A stretch of DNA of 64,000 nucleotides from Altererythrobacter sp. (GCA_017308255.1 JAFKFN010000013.1:1-64000); one strand, 5' to 3'. Positions 28,728 through 38,229 are shown, numbered from the stretch's first letter. Notes: a model not told the origin generated them from the sequence alone. Program-made: numbers and translations.

Positions 28728-29855
28728 ATGGATAAACCGCGCTCTTCCGTCTTCCCCTGGGTGGCCGCGAACCTGGGGGAAATCCTGGTGGCATTGGCTG
28801 TCGCCGCGGGCATCTTCATGCTGCTGCTGGCCCTGCGCGCGCTGCTGTTGCAGACAGGGAAGCGGATCGGCCCGCATCAGCCGCTGGCCGGCGTCTTCAC
28901 CAGCGTGGTGCGCAAGACGCGGATGTGGTTCATGGCGGCGCTGGCGATCCAGACCGTGCAGGGCTACGTCCACCCGCCGCAGGACGTATCGAAGACGATC
29001 GTCTTCCTGTTCACCGTGGCCGCGGCGTTGCAGGCGGCGATCTGGACCCGCGCGCTGGTCCTGGGCCTGATAGAGCGCCGCACGATCGGCCCGGATTCCG
29101 ACGCCGCCTCTCTGACCAGCGCGATGGGCATCATCCGGCTGCTGGTCAGCGCGGCGGTGTTCGCCATCGCGGCGGTGGTGGTGCTGGACAACCTGGGGGT
29201 CAACGTCACCGGTCTGGTGGCGGGCCTGGGCATCGGCGGCATCGCCATCGGCCTGGCCGCGCAAGGAATCTTCTCCGACCTTTTCGCCGCCCTTTCGATC
29301 ATCTTCGACAAGCCGTTCCGCGTGGGCGACACGATCACCTATCAGGGCAAGGAAGGCCCGGTGACCGGCAAGGTGGAGCAGATCGGCCTGAAATCCACTC
29401 GCATCCGCGCGCTGACGGGCGAGCTGAGGATCATCGGCAATACGCAGCTGCTGGCGCAGGAAGTGACCAGCTATGTCGGGCGGGCCAGCTATCGCTTCCA
29501 GTTGCCGTTCGGGGTGATCTACCAGACCGATCCCGACACGCTGGCGCGGATACCCGCGCTGGTGCGGGCGGAAGTGGAACGCGGCGGGCATCGCTATATC
29601 AACGCCTGGCTCAAGGCCTTCGGGCCTAGTTCGATCGACTTCGATTTCCTGTTCGAGGTGGAAGACAGCGATGCCGGCCGGGCGAACAAGGCGCTGGAAG
29701 CCGTGGCGCTGGGCGTCTTGCGGACTTTCACGGCAAACGGGATCGAGTTCGCCTATCCCACGCAAACCACCTTCACCGCCGCGCCCGACGGCACGATGAT
29801 CATGCCTTATCCCGATGGCAGGCCCGCGACGCCGCAGGGGAAGCCGGCCGGCTGA
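28728..29855 (+). CDS. Small-conductance mechanosensitive channel (MscS family)
   Basis: 375 aa. There are four to five TM segments. The pore helix and following beta domain are clear (VAGLGIGGIAIGLAAQ, then FDKPFRVGDTITYQGKEG). It is an osmotic-shock release valve in the inner membrane. It is longer than E. coli MscS (286 aa) by an N-terminal membrane segment. Its regulation is not visible. Confidence 0.92.
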   Translation: MDKPRSSVFPWVAANLGEILVALAVAAGIFMLLLALRALLLQTGKRIGPHQPLAGVFTSVVRKTRMWFMAALAIQTVQGYVHPPQDVSKTIVFLFTVAAALQAAIWTRALVLGLIERRTIGPDSDAASLTSAMGIIRLLVSAAVFAIAAVVVLDNLGVNVTGLVAGLGIGGIAIGLAAQGIFSDLFAALSIIFDKPFRVGDTITYQGKEGPVTGKVEQIGLKSTRIRALTGELRIIGNTQLLAQEVTSYVGRASYRFQLPFGVIYQTDPDTLARIPALVRAEVERGGHRYINAWLKAFGPSSIDFDFLFEVEDSDAGRANKALEAVALGVLRTFTANGIEFAYPTQTTFTAAPDGTMIMPYPDGRPATPQGKPAG

Positions 29856-29878
29856 CAGCCGGGCCGCATCCCACGGGA

Positions 29879-30013
29879 TCACATGACGTCGAATGCCACG
29901 GCCGCCCAGCCCAGGAGAGCGGCCAGCGCCACGGCGACAGTGGCCATCCGCGCCCAGACCATCCGCCGGGAAGCCGCCCGCGCACGCTTGCGGCGCAATT
30001 CCTCTTTATTCAT
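29879..30013 (-). CDS. 44-aa single-TM protein
   Basis: Basic N-terminus (MNKEELRRKRARAASRR), then one TM helix (about 22-41). GAGAGGG precedes the ATG at 30013. It is convergent with the mechanosensitive channel gene. Unknown function; small basic membrane proteins of this shape are common and poorly studied. Confidence 0.55.
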   Translation of the reverse strand: MNKEELRRKRARAASRRMVWARMATVAVALAALLGWAAVAFDVM

Positions 30014-30105
30014 CGCCCTCTCATTCACGATCCGCGACGCCTGCCCCTGATCGGGCGCCAATCCGGTGCGCCTACCAGATAGCCTCCGGATGAAAACCCC
30101 GTTCG

Positions 30106-30182
30106 TGGCGCGCCCGGCAGGACTCGAACCTGCAACTCCAAGCTTAGAAGGCTCGTGCTCTATCCAGTTGAACTACGGGCGC
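30106..30182 (-). tRNA. tRNA-Arg (anticodon TCT)
   Basis: On the minus strand, the acceptor GCGCCCG pairs with CGGGCGC. The anticodon loop CTTCTAA gives TCT, and the T-arm is GCAGG-TTCGAGT-CCTGC. Discriminator G is followed by an encoded CCA (30106-30108). Confidence 0.95.
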
Positions 30183-30241
30183 GTCGGGCGGGGTCATTAG
30201 CGGCGCTTTGTCCCGGCCGCAAATCGCGATAGGGGGCGGAC

Positions 30242-30982
30242 ATGGGAGAAACCACCAGACTGGATGGCGAAGCCGGCGCCGGCGCGCGGTTCCGTTATTT
30301 CCCCTATGTCATGGCGGCTTTCGTGGCGATCCTGTTGCTGAGCAACCTGATCGGCGCCTCGAAGCCGAGCTATCTCACCCTGCCCAACGGCATGCAGTGG
30401 TCGTTCGGCGCGGGGGTGCTGTTCTTTCCGGTGAGCTACATCATCGGCGACGTGCTGACCGAGGTCTATGGCTATGCCAACGCGCGGCGGGTGATCTGGA
30501 CCGGGTTCGCGGCGCTGGTGTTCATGGCCTTCATGGCCTGGGTGGTGGTGGCGCTGCCGGCGGCGGCGGGCTGGCCGGGGCAGGACGCCTATGAGTTCGT
30601 ATTCGGCAATTCCTGGCGCATCGTGCTGGCTTCGATCACGGCGTTCTGGGCCGGCGAGTTCGCCAACAGCTTCGTACTGGCGAAGCTGAAGGTGCTGACC
30701 CGGGGCCGCTACCTGTGGACCCGCACGATCGGTTCCACGGTGGTGGGCCAGGGGCTGGACAGCGTGATCTTCTATCCGCTTGCCTTCTATGGCCTGGCCG
30801 GCTGGCCGATCGAGCAGCTGGGGCAGGTCGTGATCTCGCAATGGCTGATCAAGACGGTGTGGGAAGCCCTGCTGACCCCGCTGACCTACCTGGTGATCGG
30901 CTTCCTCAAGCGGCGCGAGGGGATCGAGATATTCGATACCGAGACCGATTTCTCCCCCTTCGCGAAAGCGCGGCGGCCCTGA
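30242..30982 (+). CDS. yhhQ: Queuosine precursor transporter (YhhQ/DUF165)
   Basis: 246 aa, about six TM segments. Family signatures are LLSNLIGASK, GVLFFPVSYIIGDVLTEVYG and FWAGEFANSFVLAKLK. It takes up 7-deazaguanine precursors for tRNA queuosine. queF (61022-61477) in this window makes preQ1, so the organism may combine synthesis and salvage. It is flanked by tRNA-Arg, which is not a queuosine tRNA. Confidence 0.9.
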   Translation: MGETTRLDGEAGAGARFRYFPYVMAAFVAILLLSNLIGASKPSYLTLPNGMQWSFGAGVLFFPVSYIIGDVLTEVYGYANARRVIWTGFAALVFMAFMAWVVVALPAAAGWPGQDAYEFVFGNSWRIVLASITAFWAGEFANSFVLAKLKVLTRGRYLWTRTIGSTVVGQGLDSVIFYPLAFYGLAGWPIEQLGQVVISQWLIKTVWEALLTPLTYLVIGFLKRREGIEIFDTETDFSPFAKARRP

Positions 30983-31002
30983 GGGGGCGCGCCGGCGGAC
31001 AG

Positions 31003-31230
31003 TCAGTCCGCCAGCAGCGCGATCGCCAGATAGATCAGGATGAAGCTGCCGACCCCGAACACCGTGCCCAGGACGAAGACCGCGCGGACGATCAGCGGAT
31101 CGGCGTTCAGGTAATCGGCAATGCCGGCGCAGACGCCGAACACCTTGCCGTTGGCCTTGTCGAGCCGGAAGCCGCGCGACGGTGCGCCGGAGCCGCTGCG
31201 GCGCACCTCGTTGGTGCCGCGCCCGCTCAC
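31003..31230 (-). CDS. Second PspC-domain membrane protein
   Basis: 75 aa, GTG start overlapping the stop of the upstream 44-aa gene (GTGA). After a polar N-terminus it has a minimal PspC domain (FRLDKANGKVFGVCAGIADY) with two TM halves and nothing beyond, so it lacks the coiled-coil tail of the PspC at 21840. A sigma-54-type promoter 185 bases upstream suggests PspF control. Confidence 0.8.
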   Translation of the reverse strand: MSGRGTNEVRRSGSGAPSRGFRLDKANGKVFGVCAGIADYLNADPLIVRAVFVLGTVFGVGSFILIYLAIALLAD

Positions 31231-31361
31231 GCCAGGATACCCGCGACCGAGTGAACTTGCGGCTGGGTCTGGGCCAGGCCGTTGACCATCAGCGTGCCGG
31301 TGATGAACAGCGCCGCCACGGCGGCCAGCGCGTGCTTCATGAAGTTGGAAACGTTCGCCAT
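31227..31361 (-). CDS. 44-aa exported or membrane peptide upstream of the PspC-domain gene
   Basis: MANVSNFMKHALAAVAALFI followed by a short tail ending VAGILA. It has one hydrophobic segment that could be a signal or an anchor. The stop overlaps the next gene's GTG. First gene after the sigma-54-like promoter at 31415-31430. Not a recognised family. Confidence 0.6.
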   Translation of the reverse strand: MANVSNFMKHALAAVAALFITGTLMVNGLAQTQPQVHSVAGILA

Positions 31362-31414
31362 CTTGCATTCCCCGTGAATTGTCCCGGCGGCCTATCCGCC
31401 GACGACAGGGCTAT

Positions 31415-31430
31415 TGCAGGGGCCGTGCCA
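31415..31430 (-). promoter_or_regulatory. Sigma-54-type promoter for the PspC-domain pair
   Basis: On the minus strand TGGCAC-N5-CTGCA (TGGCACGGCCCCTGCA), with the invariant GG/GC spacing and the same TGGCACGG start as the psp operon promoter at 20479. The predicted start is about 40 bases before the 44-aa gene. Confidence 0.7.
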
Positions 31431-31584
31431 AATCGCGGAAATGGCGGAAATCCGCCATTCCTGCTCCCATGTCGGCAAAGCACGCCAAGCGGGCATGCTG
31501 CATATTGGGGAAAATTACCAATTATCGGCAAAGGCGATTTCCAATGGTCTCCGAGACGCCCTTGCCCTAGTCCTCGCCGCGCCC

Positions 31585-32691
31585 ATGGCGCTCGATCGGA
31601 TTACCCTTTCCCGCTTCCGCAATCATGCCGAGAGCCGGCTTGACGGCACGGCCGCGCTTAATCTGCTGGTGGGCGAGAACGGCGCCGGCAAAACCAATGT
31701 GCTGGAAGCGATCTCGCTCTTCGCGCCGGGGCGCGGGCTGCGCCGGGCGGCACTGGCGGACATGGTTTCGACCGGCGGTGATGGCGTTCCTTCACCGGCG
31801 AGCGGCTTCGCCGTCAGCGCCGAACTGCGCGCGGGGGACGGGGGCGAGCCAGTGAAGCTGGGCACCGGCGTGTCGCCGGATCGGCCGGGCCGGCGGATCG
31901 TGCAAGTCAACGGCGCCGAAACGCCCGCCGTGGCGCTGGGCGAGTGGCTGGCGATCGGCTGGCTGACGCCGGCGATGGACGGCCTTTTCACCGACAGCGC
32001 CGGGGCCCGGCGGCGCTACATGGACCGGCTGGCCCTGGCGCTCGACCCCGCTCATGCGCGCAGCGCCTCCCGCAACGAGGCGGCGCTGCGCGAGCGCAAT
32101 CGCCTGCTGGCCGGAGAGACGGAGGCCGACCCGCGCTGGCTGGAGGCGATCGAGGCGCAGCTGGCCGAAGCGGGGGCGGCGCTGGCACGCGGCCGCGCGG
32201 CGCTGGTCGAACAGCTCTCCGCCGCGCTCGACACTTTGCCGGATGGGCCGTTCGCCCGGCCCGCCTTGTCCTATCTGCCCGGCGGGCCGACCGATGCCGC
32301 CGCGCTGGCGGCCGAACTGGCGCGGGGGCGCGAGCGCGACCGCCAGGCGCAGCGCACGCTGACCGGCCCGCATCGCGACGAGCTGGCGGTGAGCATGGCG
32401 GGCAAGGCCATGCCGGCAGCCGCCTGTTCGACCGGCGAGCAGAAGGCCATGCTGATCGCGATCACCCTGGCCCACGCCGAGCTCGCCGCCGCCGGAAGGC
32501 CGGGGCTGCTGCTGCTCGACGAAGTGGCCGCCCACCTGGACCCCCTGCGGCGCGAGGCGCTGTTCGCGCGTCTGCGCGCCGGCAAGGCGCAAGTCTGGCT
32601 GACCGGCACCGAGCCGGCCCCGTTCGCCATGATCGAGCGCGAAGCCGCGGTGTGGCGAGTAGCGGCCGGCGCGGTGGAACGCGTGGGCTGA
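31585..32691 (+). CDS. recF: DNA replication and repair protein RecF
   Basis: 368 aa. SMC-like ATPase that binds DNA at gaps and helps load RecA with RecO and RecR. Walker A GENGAGKT (30-37), signature-like STGEQKAMLI and Walker B LLLLDEVAAHLD. The start at 31585 (MALDRITLSRFRNH) matches the family. It is not next to dnaN or gyrB, as is common in this order. Confidence 0.95.
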   Translation: MALDRITLSRFRNHAESRLDGTAALNLLVGENGAGKTNVLEAISLFAPGRGLRRAALADMVSTGGDGVPSPASGFAVSAELRAGDGGEPVKLGTGVSPDRPGRRIVQVNGAETPAVALGEWLAIGWLTPAMDGLFTDSAGARRRYMDRLALALDPAHARSASRNEAALRERNRLLAGETEADPRWLEAIEAQLAEAGAALARGRAALVEQLSAALDTLPDGPFARPALSYLPGGPTDAAALAAELARGRERDRQAQRTLTGPHRDELAVSMAGKAMPAAACSTGEQKAMLIAITLAHAELAAAGRPGLLLLDEVAAHLDPLRREALFARLRAGKAQVWLTGTEPAPFAMIEREAAVWRVAAGAVERVG

Positions 32692-32698
32692 GCGGCGT

Positions 32699-33004
32699 TC
32701 AGGCGCCTTTGTTGAGGCTGTTGCGGATGTCGCCCAGGCGTTCGTAGATCCCGAAGAACACGGTATACATCTCAATCACCACGCGCCACAGAAGCACGCC
32801 GAAGGCGAACATGATCACCGACAGCACCATGGTGCCCAGCCCGGTGGCGAAGCTGTATTGCATGACCCCCAGCCCGCCGACGAACGAGATCAGGCAGCCC
32901 AGAGCGATGCCGATCAATCCCAGCCAGTAGATCACTTTGAGAACCTTGGGCGCGACCAGCTTTTCGAAGCTGGCCAGATCCGCGATCGAGAAATTCTTAT
33001 CCAT
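32699..33004 (-). CDS. DUF4282-like membrane protein
   Basis: 101 aa. A short cytoplasmic lead (MDKNFSIADLASFEKLVAPK) is followed by two TM segments (about 23-45 and 55-80) and a polar end. Layout and the RVVIEMYTVFFGIYERL stretch fit DUF4282. The function is unknown. It is convergent with recF. Confidence 0.75.
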   Translation of the reverse strand: MDKNFSIADLASFEKLVAPKVLKVIYWLGLIGIALGCLISFVGGLGVMQYSFATGLGTMVLSVIMFAFGVLLWRVVIEMYTVFFGIYERLGDIRNSLNKGA

Positions 33005-33114
33005 GACATTCCCCCTTTTCCCCCAGGAAGGCCAGGGCATCACAAATGGGCGGCGCTGGCAATGAAAAAGGGGGCCGCGCGGCCGCCTTCCTCTTTTGCG
33101 ATATGGTGCGGCGC

Positions 33115-35853
33115 CTACCACTTGAAGCGCACGGTGGCCCCGTAAGTGCGCGGATCGTTGGGATAGCCGGAGATGCCGCGCGGCTGGGCGGGCGTATCGA
33201 ACACCACGCCCACGTCGCGGCTGTCGAGCAGGTTGCGGCCCCAGAGCGTAAAGCTGAGGCCGTTGTCCAGCTCGTAGCCCAGCGAGGCGGTGAGATCATT
33301 GACTTCACGGGTGAACTGCGCCGCCGCGGCCAGCGCCGCATCGGCATTGGCGATCGTGCCATCGGGATTGCGCACGAGGAAGCCGGGGAGGCCTTCGATC
33401 AGCTGCACCCGATCCTGCCACAGGTAGGATACGCGCGGGACCAGCCGGCCATTGCCCACCTGAGCTTCATATTGCGCGCCGACCAGGACCGTCCACGAAG
33501 GAATGCTGGCCGGCCGCATGCCCGAAAGATCACCCACGGCGGAAATCTCGAAGCTGTCATAGACGGGATCGAGATAAGTCACGCCGAGGTTCAGCGTCAG
33601 CGCATCCAGCACGCGCGCCTGGCCTTCGAACTCCACGCCGAAAGTGCTCTGCTTGCCGGCGTTGAGCAGAACGAAACCGCCGCCGGTGAAGATGTTCGAC
33701 TGGAAGCCTTTGATTTCCTGATCGAACACCGCGAGGTTGGCCGAGATGCCGCCCCGGCTGAATTTCGCGCCGGCTTCCATCACCCGCGATTCTTCCGGCC
33801 CGGCGAAGCGGCTGCCGTAAGTCAGGTTGTTGAGGCCAAGCCCGGCGGCGATGATCGCGTCGCGATCGATGGCGGCGGGCCGACTGTCGCGCGACAGGTT
33901 GATCGAGCTGGCCTTGAAGCCGGTCGCATAGCTTGCATAGAGATTGAGCGACGGCGTGGCATCGTAGGCCAGGCGGACGGTGTAGCTGAAATCGCTGTCG
34001 TTCGTCTTCCCGTCTTCCACCGCGTTGGGAACGGGAAGGAAGGGCGGCATGTACTGCAGCACCCGCAGCTGCGCGAGCGGGTTCGCCAGCGGATTGTTCT
34101 GGTTGGCGGTGGCATAGGCACCGGCCTGCGTCTGGATCGTGGCAAAGGCCGCGGATGTCGCCGGATTGGTGGCGAAGGCGGTCACTTCGGCCGCGGTGGC
34201 GGCGCGGCCCAGGCTGAGCGCGGTGCCCACGCCCTGCGCCACGGCGCCTTGCAGCAGCGCGCTGCGGCGCAGCGGCGCATATTGCGGAGCGTCGAGATCG
34301 AGGCTGGAGAAGAAATCGCTCGACCGCGCATCGGCGGTGAAGGTTTTGCGATCGTCGGTATAGTTGCCGCCGAGCGTCAGGATCAGGCCGTCCGCCAGCT
34401 CGAAATCGACCTGGCCGAAGATCGAGATCGCATTGCTTTCCAGCGTATAGGCTTCGTTGAAGCCCTGGCCGGGGGTGAAGAACCGGCCGGAATAGAACGC
34501 GGGATCGCCGTCCAGCGCGCCGAACGTGGTTTCGAGCGAGACCGGCGTGGCCGTGGAAGGGCACGGCGCCACGGCCGGGCCGAACAGGCTGAAGGCGCAG
34601 CTCGACAGGCCCTGCACCAGGATATTGGCGTAGTCGCGGAACTGGCTGCCGTAGATCAGCTTGTTGCTCTGATCGATGTCCTCGCTGATGTAGAACGCGC
34701 CGAGCAGCACGTTGAGGCGATCGCCGATCTTGCCGGCAAGGCGCACTTCCTGGGTGAAGGTGCCGACATCGAGATCCTGGAAGTTCGGATAGATCAGATC
34801 GGCGCTGGTGAAGTCCGAATCCTGGTAGGTCACCGCGTCGGTCTGGCGGAAGGCGGTTATCGAGGTGAGCGTGAACGGGCCGATATCGTAATCGATTTGG
34901 GCCGATGCGCCGTAGTTCTTGATCGCGTTGGTGGAATTGTAGTTGTTATAGACGACGCCGCTGAAACGATCCGCCGGCGCATTGGCCTGCCCGCCGAGCG
35001 CGCGGACGGCCGCGGTGGCGAGCCCGTCCTGCAGGTTGACCACAGCGCAGCAGTTCTCGTCGATCGAATCGTAATCGGCGATCACGCGCGCCCTGAAGCC
35101 GTGATCGCCTTCCAGCAGGAACTGCCCGCGGGCGAACCAGCGATCGCGATTATTGGTGCGATCGCCGGTGCCGAGATCGCGGAAGAAGCCGTCCCGCTTG
35201 TTCATGCCGGCGGCGAAGCTGACCGCGGCGGAATCGTTGAGCGGCCCGGTGACGAGCCCCTTCAGAATGACCTGGTTATAGTTGCCGTATGTCGCCTCCA
35301 CCGAGCCGCCGAAATCGAACTGCGGCGCCTGGGTGGTGATCGAGATGACGCCGGCCGAGGCGTTCTTGCCGAACAGCGTGGATTGGGGGCCGCGCAATAC
35401 CTCGATCCGCTCCACATCGGGCAGGTCGGTGATCTGGGAGACCGTCTTGGAACGATAGACGCCGTCCACGAAGACGCCGACCGAGGGTTCGATCCCGGCG
35501 TTGTTGGCGCCGTTGCCGAAGCCGCGGATGAAGAAATTGGTCGAGCCGACCGCCTGCCGCTGGCCCACGCTGAGCGAGGGGACCACGGTTTGCAGATCGC
35601 GCAAGTCGCGGATCTGGCCGCGTTCGATCGTCTCGGCGGTGGTCACCGAAACGGCGACCGGGGTATCCTGCAACGTCTGCTCGCGCTTGGTGGCGGTGAC
35701 GACGATCTCATTGCCGACTGCGCCGGCATCCGAAGTTCCGGCCGCGTCGGCATCCTCAGCCAGCGCCATGCCCGGCGCGCAAAGCGCCGACAGGCCCGAT
35801 CCGGCGATCAACAATGCCCGCATGAAATTCGCCCCACCGACGCCCGCCTGCAT
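33115..35853 (-). CDS. TonB-dependent outer-membrane receptor, large
   Basis: 912 aa. Signal peptide, then the TonB-box region NEIVVTATKREQ, the plug (FFIRGFGNG, LRGPQSTLFGKNASAGVISI) and a large barrel ending in the outer-membrane C-terminal signal FKW. The ATG at 35853 has AAGGGAA upstream. This is the large sphingomonad class (about 800-1000 aa) linked to uptake of varied organic substrates rather than only iron. The ligand is unknown. It stands alone, with no adjacent regulator or hydrolase. Confidence 0.88.
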   Translation of the reverse strand: MQAGVGGANFMRALLIAGSGLSALCAPGMALAEDADAAGTSDAGAVGNEIVVTATKREQTLQDTPVAVSVTTAETIERGQIRDLRDLQTVVPSLSVGQRQAVGSTNFFIRGFGNGANNAGIEPSVGVFVDGVYRSKTVSQITDLPDVERIEVLRGPQSTLFGKNASAGVISITTQAPQFDFGGSVEATYGNYNQVILKGLVTGPLNDSAAVSFAAGMNKRDGFFRDLGTGDRTNNRDRWFARGQFLLEGDHGFRARVIADYDSIDENCCAVVNLQDGLATAAVRALGGQANAPADRFSGVVYNNYNSTNAIKNYGASAQIDYDIGPFTLTSITAFRQTDAVTYQDSDFTSADLIYPNFQDLDVGTFTQEVRLAGKIGDRLNVLLGAFYISEDIDQSNKLIYGSQFRDYANILVQGLSSCAFSLFGPAVAPCPSTATPVSLETTFGALDGDPAFYSGRFFTPGQGFNEAYTLESNAISIFGQVDFELADGLILTLGGNYTDDRKTFTADARSSDFFSSLDLDAPQYAPLRRSALLQGAVAQGVGTALSLGRAATAAEVTAFATNPATSAAFATIQTQAGAYATANQNNPLANPLAQLRVLQYMPPFLPVPNAVEDGKTNDSDFSYTVRLAYDATPSLNLYASYATGFKASSINLSRDSRPAAIDRDAIIAAGLGLNNLTYGSRFAGPEESRVMEAGAKFSRGGISANLAVFDQEIKGFQSNIFTGGGFVLLNAGKQSTFGVEFEGQARVLDALTLNLGVTYLDPVYDSFEISAVGDLSGMRPASIPSWTVLVGAQYEAQVGNGRLVPRVSYLWQDRVQLIEGLPGFLVRNPDGTIANADAALAAAAQFTREVNDLTASLGYELDNGLSFTLWGRNLLDSRDVGVVFDTPAQPRGISGYPNDPRTYGATVRFKW

Positions 35854-36075
35854 ATAATTTTCCCTTCCTGGACGGACATCCCCATCAGGAGATGCCGGAC
35901 GATGCCGAAAATGACTTTCACCATAGGCATTAGCCATTCGTGGTAGCGAAATGGTTACCACGCCGGGCGGCCGATCCGCCGGCCATCGCGATTGTGGCGT
36001 TCATGCCACGGTGGCTGTGTTTTTCGCCGTGAGCGCGGCATTGCCGGGCGCAATCGCAGGTCCTAAGGGGCGTCG

Positions 36076-37263
36076 ATGGACATCGCCGATCTGCGCGTCG
36101 CCCTGTTCAGCGGTAACTATAATTACGTCCGCGACGGCGCGAACCAGGCACTCAATCGTCTGGTCGGATACCTGCTTCGGCAGGGCGCCTCGGTGCGCGT
36201 CTATGCCCCCGTGGTGGAAAACGCCGCCTTTCCGCCCACCGGCGACCTGGTGGGCGTGCCCAGCATGCCGATCCCCTTCCGCGCCGAATACCGGATGGCG
36301 CTGGGCATTCCGCCGGCGGTGCAGGCCGATCTGGCCCGGTTCGCGCCCAACGTGGTGCATGTCAGCTCCCCCGATCCGGCCGGCCACCGGGCGGTGAGCT
36401 GGGCGCGCGCGCATCACGTGCCGGTGCTGGCATCCGTGCACACGCGGTTCGAGACGTATCCGCGCTATTACCACATGGCTTTCCTGGAACCGCTGGCGGT
36501 GGCGCTGTTGCGGCGGTTCTATCGCCGGTGCAGCGCGATGGTCGCCCCTTCCGAAAGCACCATGGCGGTGATGCGCAAGCAGCGCATGGGCGAGGATATC
36601 GGGCTGTGGTCGCGCGGGGTGGATCGCGACACATTCGATCCGTCGCAGCGCGATCTCGCCTGGCGCCGATCGCTGGGCTTCGCGGATGATGATCTGGTGA
36701 TCGGCTTCCTCGGCCGCCTGGTGATGGAAAAGGGCCTCGACGTCTTTGCCGACACGATGGAAGAGCTGCGCCGGCGTGGGCTTCCGCACAAGGTGCTGGT
36801 GATCGGCAAGGGGCCGGCGCGCGATCGCTTCGCCGAACGGGTGCCGGAAGCCTGCTTCACCGGGATGCTGACCGGGCAGGACCTGGGCCGCGCGGTGGCG
36901 AGCATGGATCTGCTGCTCAACCCATCGGTGACGGAGGCGTTCGGCAACGTGACGCTGGAGGCGATGGCGTCTGGCGTGCCGGTGCTGGCCGCCCGCGCCA
37001 CCGGGAGCAACAGCCTGGTGACCGACGGCGTGACCGGCACGCTGGTGGCGCCGGGCGACATCGCCGGCTTCGCCGACGCGATCGCCCGCTATGCCGCCGA
37101 TCCGGCACTGCGGAAGGCCCACGGCGCCGCCGGCGAGACGCGTAGCCGCGCCTATTCATGGGACGCGATCAACCACGCGGTAGCCGAAGTCTATCTGCGC
37201 CTCGTGGCCGAGCGGACCCCGGCTCAGCGCAGCACGCCCGAAGCCGTCATGCGCCGGGCGTAG
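36076..37263 (+). CDS. GT4-family glycosyltransferase
   Basis: 395 aa, GT-B fold. N-terminal GNYNYVRDGANQALNRL and C-terminal nucleotide-sugar motif SVTEAFGNVTLEAMASG (EX7E). It resembles the MgtA/SQDG-synthase-like group that glycosylates lipids (diacylglycerol-type acceptors). The acceptor here is inferred only. Its 3' end overlaps the convergent membrane protein gene by 40 bases. Confidence 0.82.
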   Translation: MDIADLRVALFSGNYNYVRDGANQALNRLVGYLLRQGASVRVYAPVVENAAFPPTGDLVGVPSMPIPFRAEYRMALGIPPAVQADLARFAPNVVHVSSPDPAGHRAVSWARAHHVPVLASVHTRFETYPRYYHMAFLEPLAVALLRRFYRRCSAMVAPSESTMAVMRKQRMGEDIGLWSRGVDRDTFDPSQRDLAWRRSLGFADDDLVIGFLGRLVMEKGLDVFADTMEELRRRGLPHKVLVIGKGPARDRFAERVPEACFTGMLTGQDLGRAVASMDLLLNPSVTEAFGNVTLEAMASGVPVLAARATGSNSLVTDGVTGTLVAPGDIAGFADAIARYAADPALRKAHGAAGETRSRAYSWDAINHAVAEVYLRLVAERTPAQRSTPEAVMRRA

Positions 37264-37673
37264 AACCACTGGGCGACGATCGCCGCCAGGATCACCACCG
37301 GTATCACCGCGTTGATCCCGCTGGCGAAGGAATCCGGCGCGTTTGAGGTGAACTGATAGCCCACGCCGACCACGGCGCCCGCCAGCGACACCAGAAAGGC
37401 CGGCGCCGCGAAGCGCGAGCGCGCCAGCAGCAGGATAGCGCCCACCAGCGAACCCCAGACGCCGATCGCCCAGGCCGCCACTTCCCACGCCGGGAACGCC
37501 GCGACATAGGCCATGGCCGCCTCGTCGAGGCCCATGGCGGTCAGATAGGCCCGGTTGCCGAGTTCGGTCATCGTGTAATCGAACGCGCCGAAGGCATTCC
37601 ACAGCAGCGAGACGATCCCGACCACCCACAGGTGGACGGGCCGGCCGGCGGCGGTTTCCGTTTGCGTTGCCAT
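37224..37673 (-). CDS. Four-TM membrane protein of unknown function
   Basis: 149 aa with four TM segments (about 14-34, 66-84, 90-110 and 120-140). It begins MATQTETAAGRPVHLW and contains LLWNAFGAFDYTMTE, a motif seen in sphingomonad hypothetical proteins. The 3' end overlaps the glycosyltransferase gene. Confidence 0.7.
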   Translation of the reverse strand: MATQTETAAGRPVHLWVVGIVSLLWNAFGAFDYTMTELGNRAYLTAMGLDEAAMAYVAAFPAWEVAAWAIGVWGSLVGAILLLARSRFAAPAFLVSLAGAVVGVGYQFTSNAPDSFASGINAVIPVVILAAIVAQWFYARRMTASGVLR

Positions 37674-37949
37674 CGCGATCTCTCCCCTCGAACGCGACCC
37701 GCCGGCACCCTATCACAAACCCAGCATAACAAAATGGGCATTTGCTGCTGCAAGGGAAACGTGCCGACTTCTGTATGGAAATTCTAAATCGGAAATTCCC
37801 CGGATCGTTCTATAAAATTTCTTTATTATATAGATATTTAAGAAATTAGTTTAGGTGATAATATCTATGCATTGAATCCAACTTTTATGTTTCAAATAAA
37901 CGATTATTGTAAGATTCGCGGCAAAAGACCGCAGTTGAGGAGAGAGCCG
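37674..37949. other. AT-rich region upstream of a small secreted protein gene
   Basis: Bases 37780-37920 are markedly AT-rich in a GC-rich genome. GGAAATTC occurs twice in direct orientation (37777-37784 and 37791-37798). The -10-like TAATAT is near 37858. Probably the control region of the gene at 37950; the composition suggests recent acquisition. Confidence 0.5.
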
Positions 37950-38189
37950 ATGTTCAACAAGGTAACAGGAAGGAAACTAGTCGCTCTTTCGCTTGGGGCA
38001 GCCGCTCTGACGGCAGCGACACCTGCGTCCGCGGGTACCGCCGTATCTTGGTGGATCGGTAATAGTATGATTGGCTGGGCCATCTACTGTGACAACGGCG
38101 GCTTATGGATGTGGGGCGGTTTGATTAATGGCGAGGAACCGTCCGCCGTCCCCAGTTATAACTGGTACTCGACGCCAGAAGAGTGCTGA
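37950..38189 (+). CDS. Small secreted Trp-rich protein
   Basis: 79 aa. The signal peptide (to about residue 29, PASAG) leaves a 50-residue mature peptide with six tryptophans, many Gly and two Cys (AIYCDNGG and a C-terminal EEC). A ribosome-binding site (GAGGAGAGA) precedes the ATG. Base composition is lower in GC than neighbours. Not recognised; it could be a bacteriocin-like or envelope peptide. Confidence 0.55.
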   Translation: MFNKVTGRKLVALSLGAAALTAATPASAGTAVSWWIGNSMIGWAIYCDNGGLWMWGGLINGEEPSAVPSYNWYSTPEEC

Positions 38190-38199
38190 CCCGTTGAAT

Positions 38200-38229
38200 G
38201 AGCCGAGCGAGTTGACACTCGCTCGGCTC
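38200..38229 (+). terminator. Hairpin after the small secreted protein gene
   Basis: A perfect 12-bp stem GAGCCGAGCGAG/CTCGCTCGGCTC with a 6-base loop (TTGACA), 10 bases past the stop. No T-run follows, so termination is likely but not certain. Confidence 0.6.
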
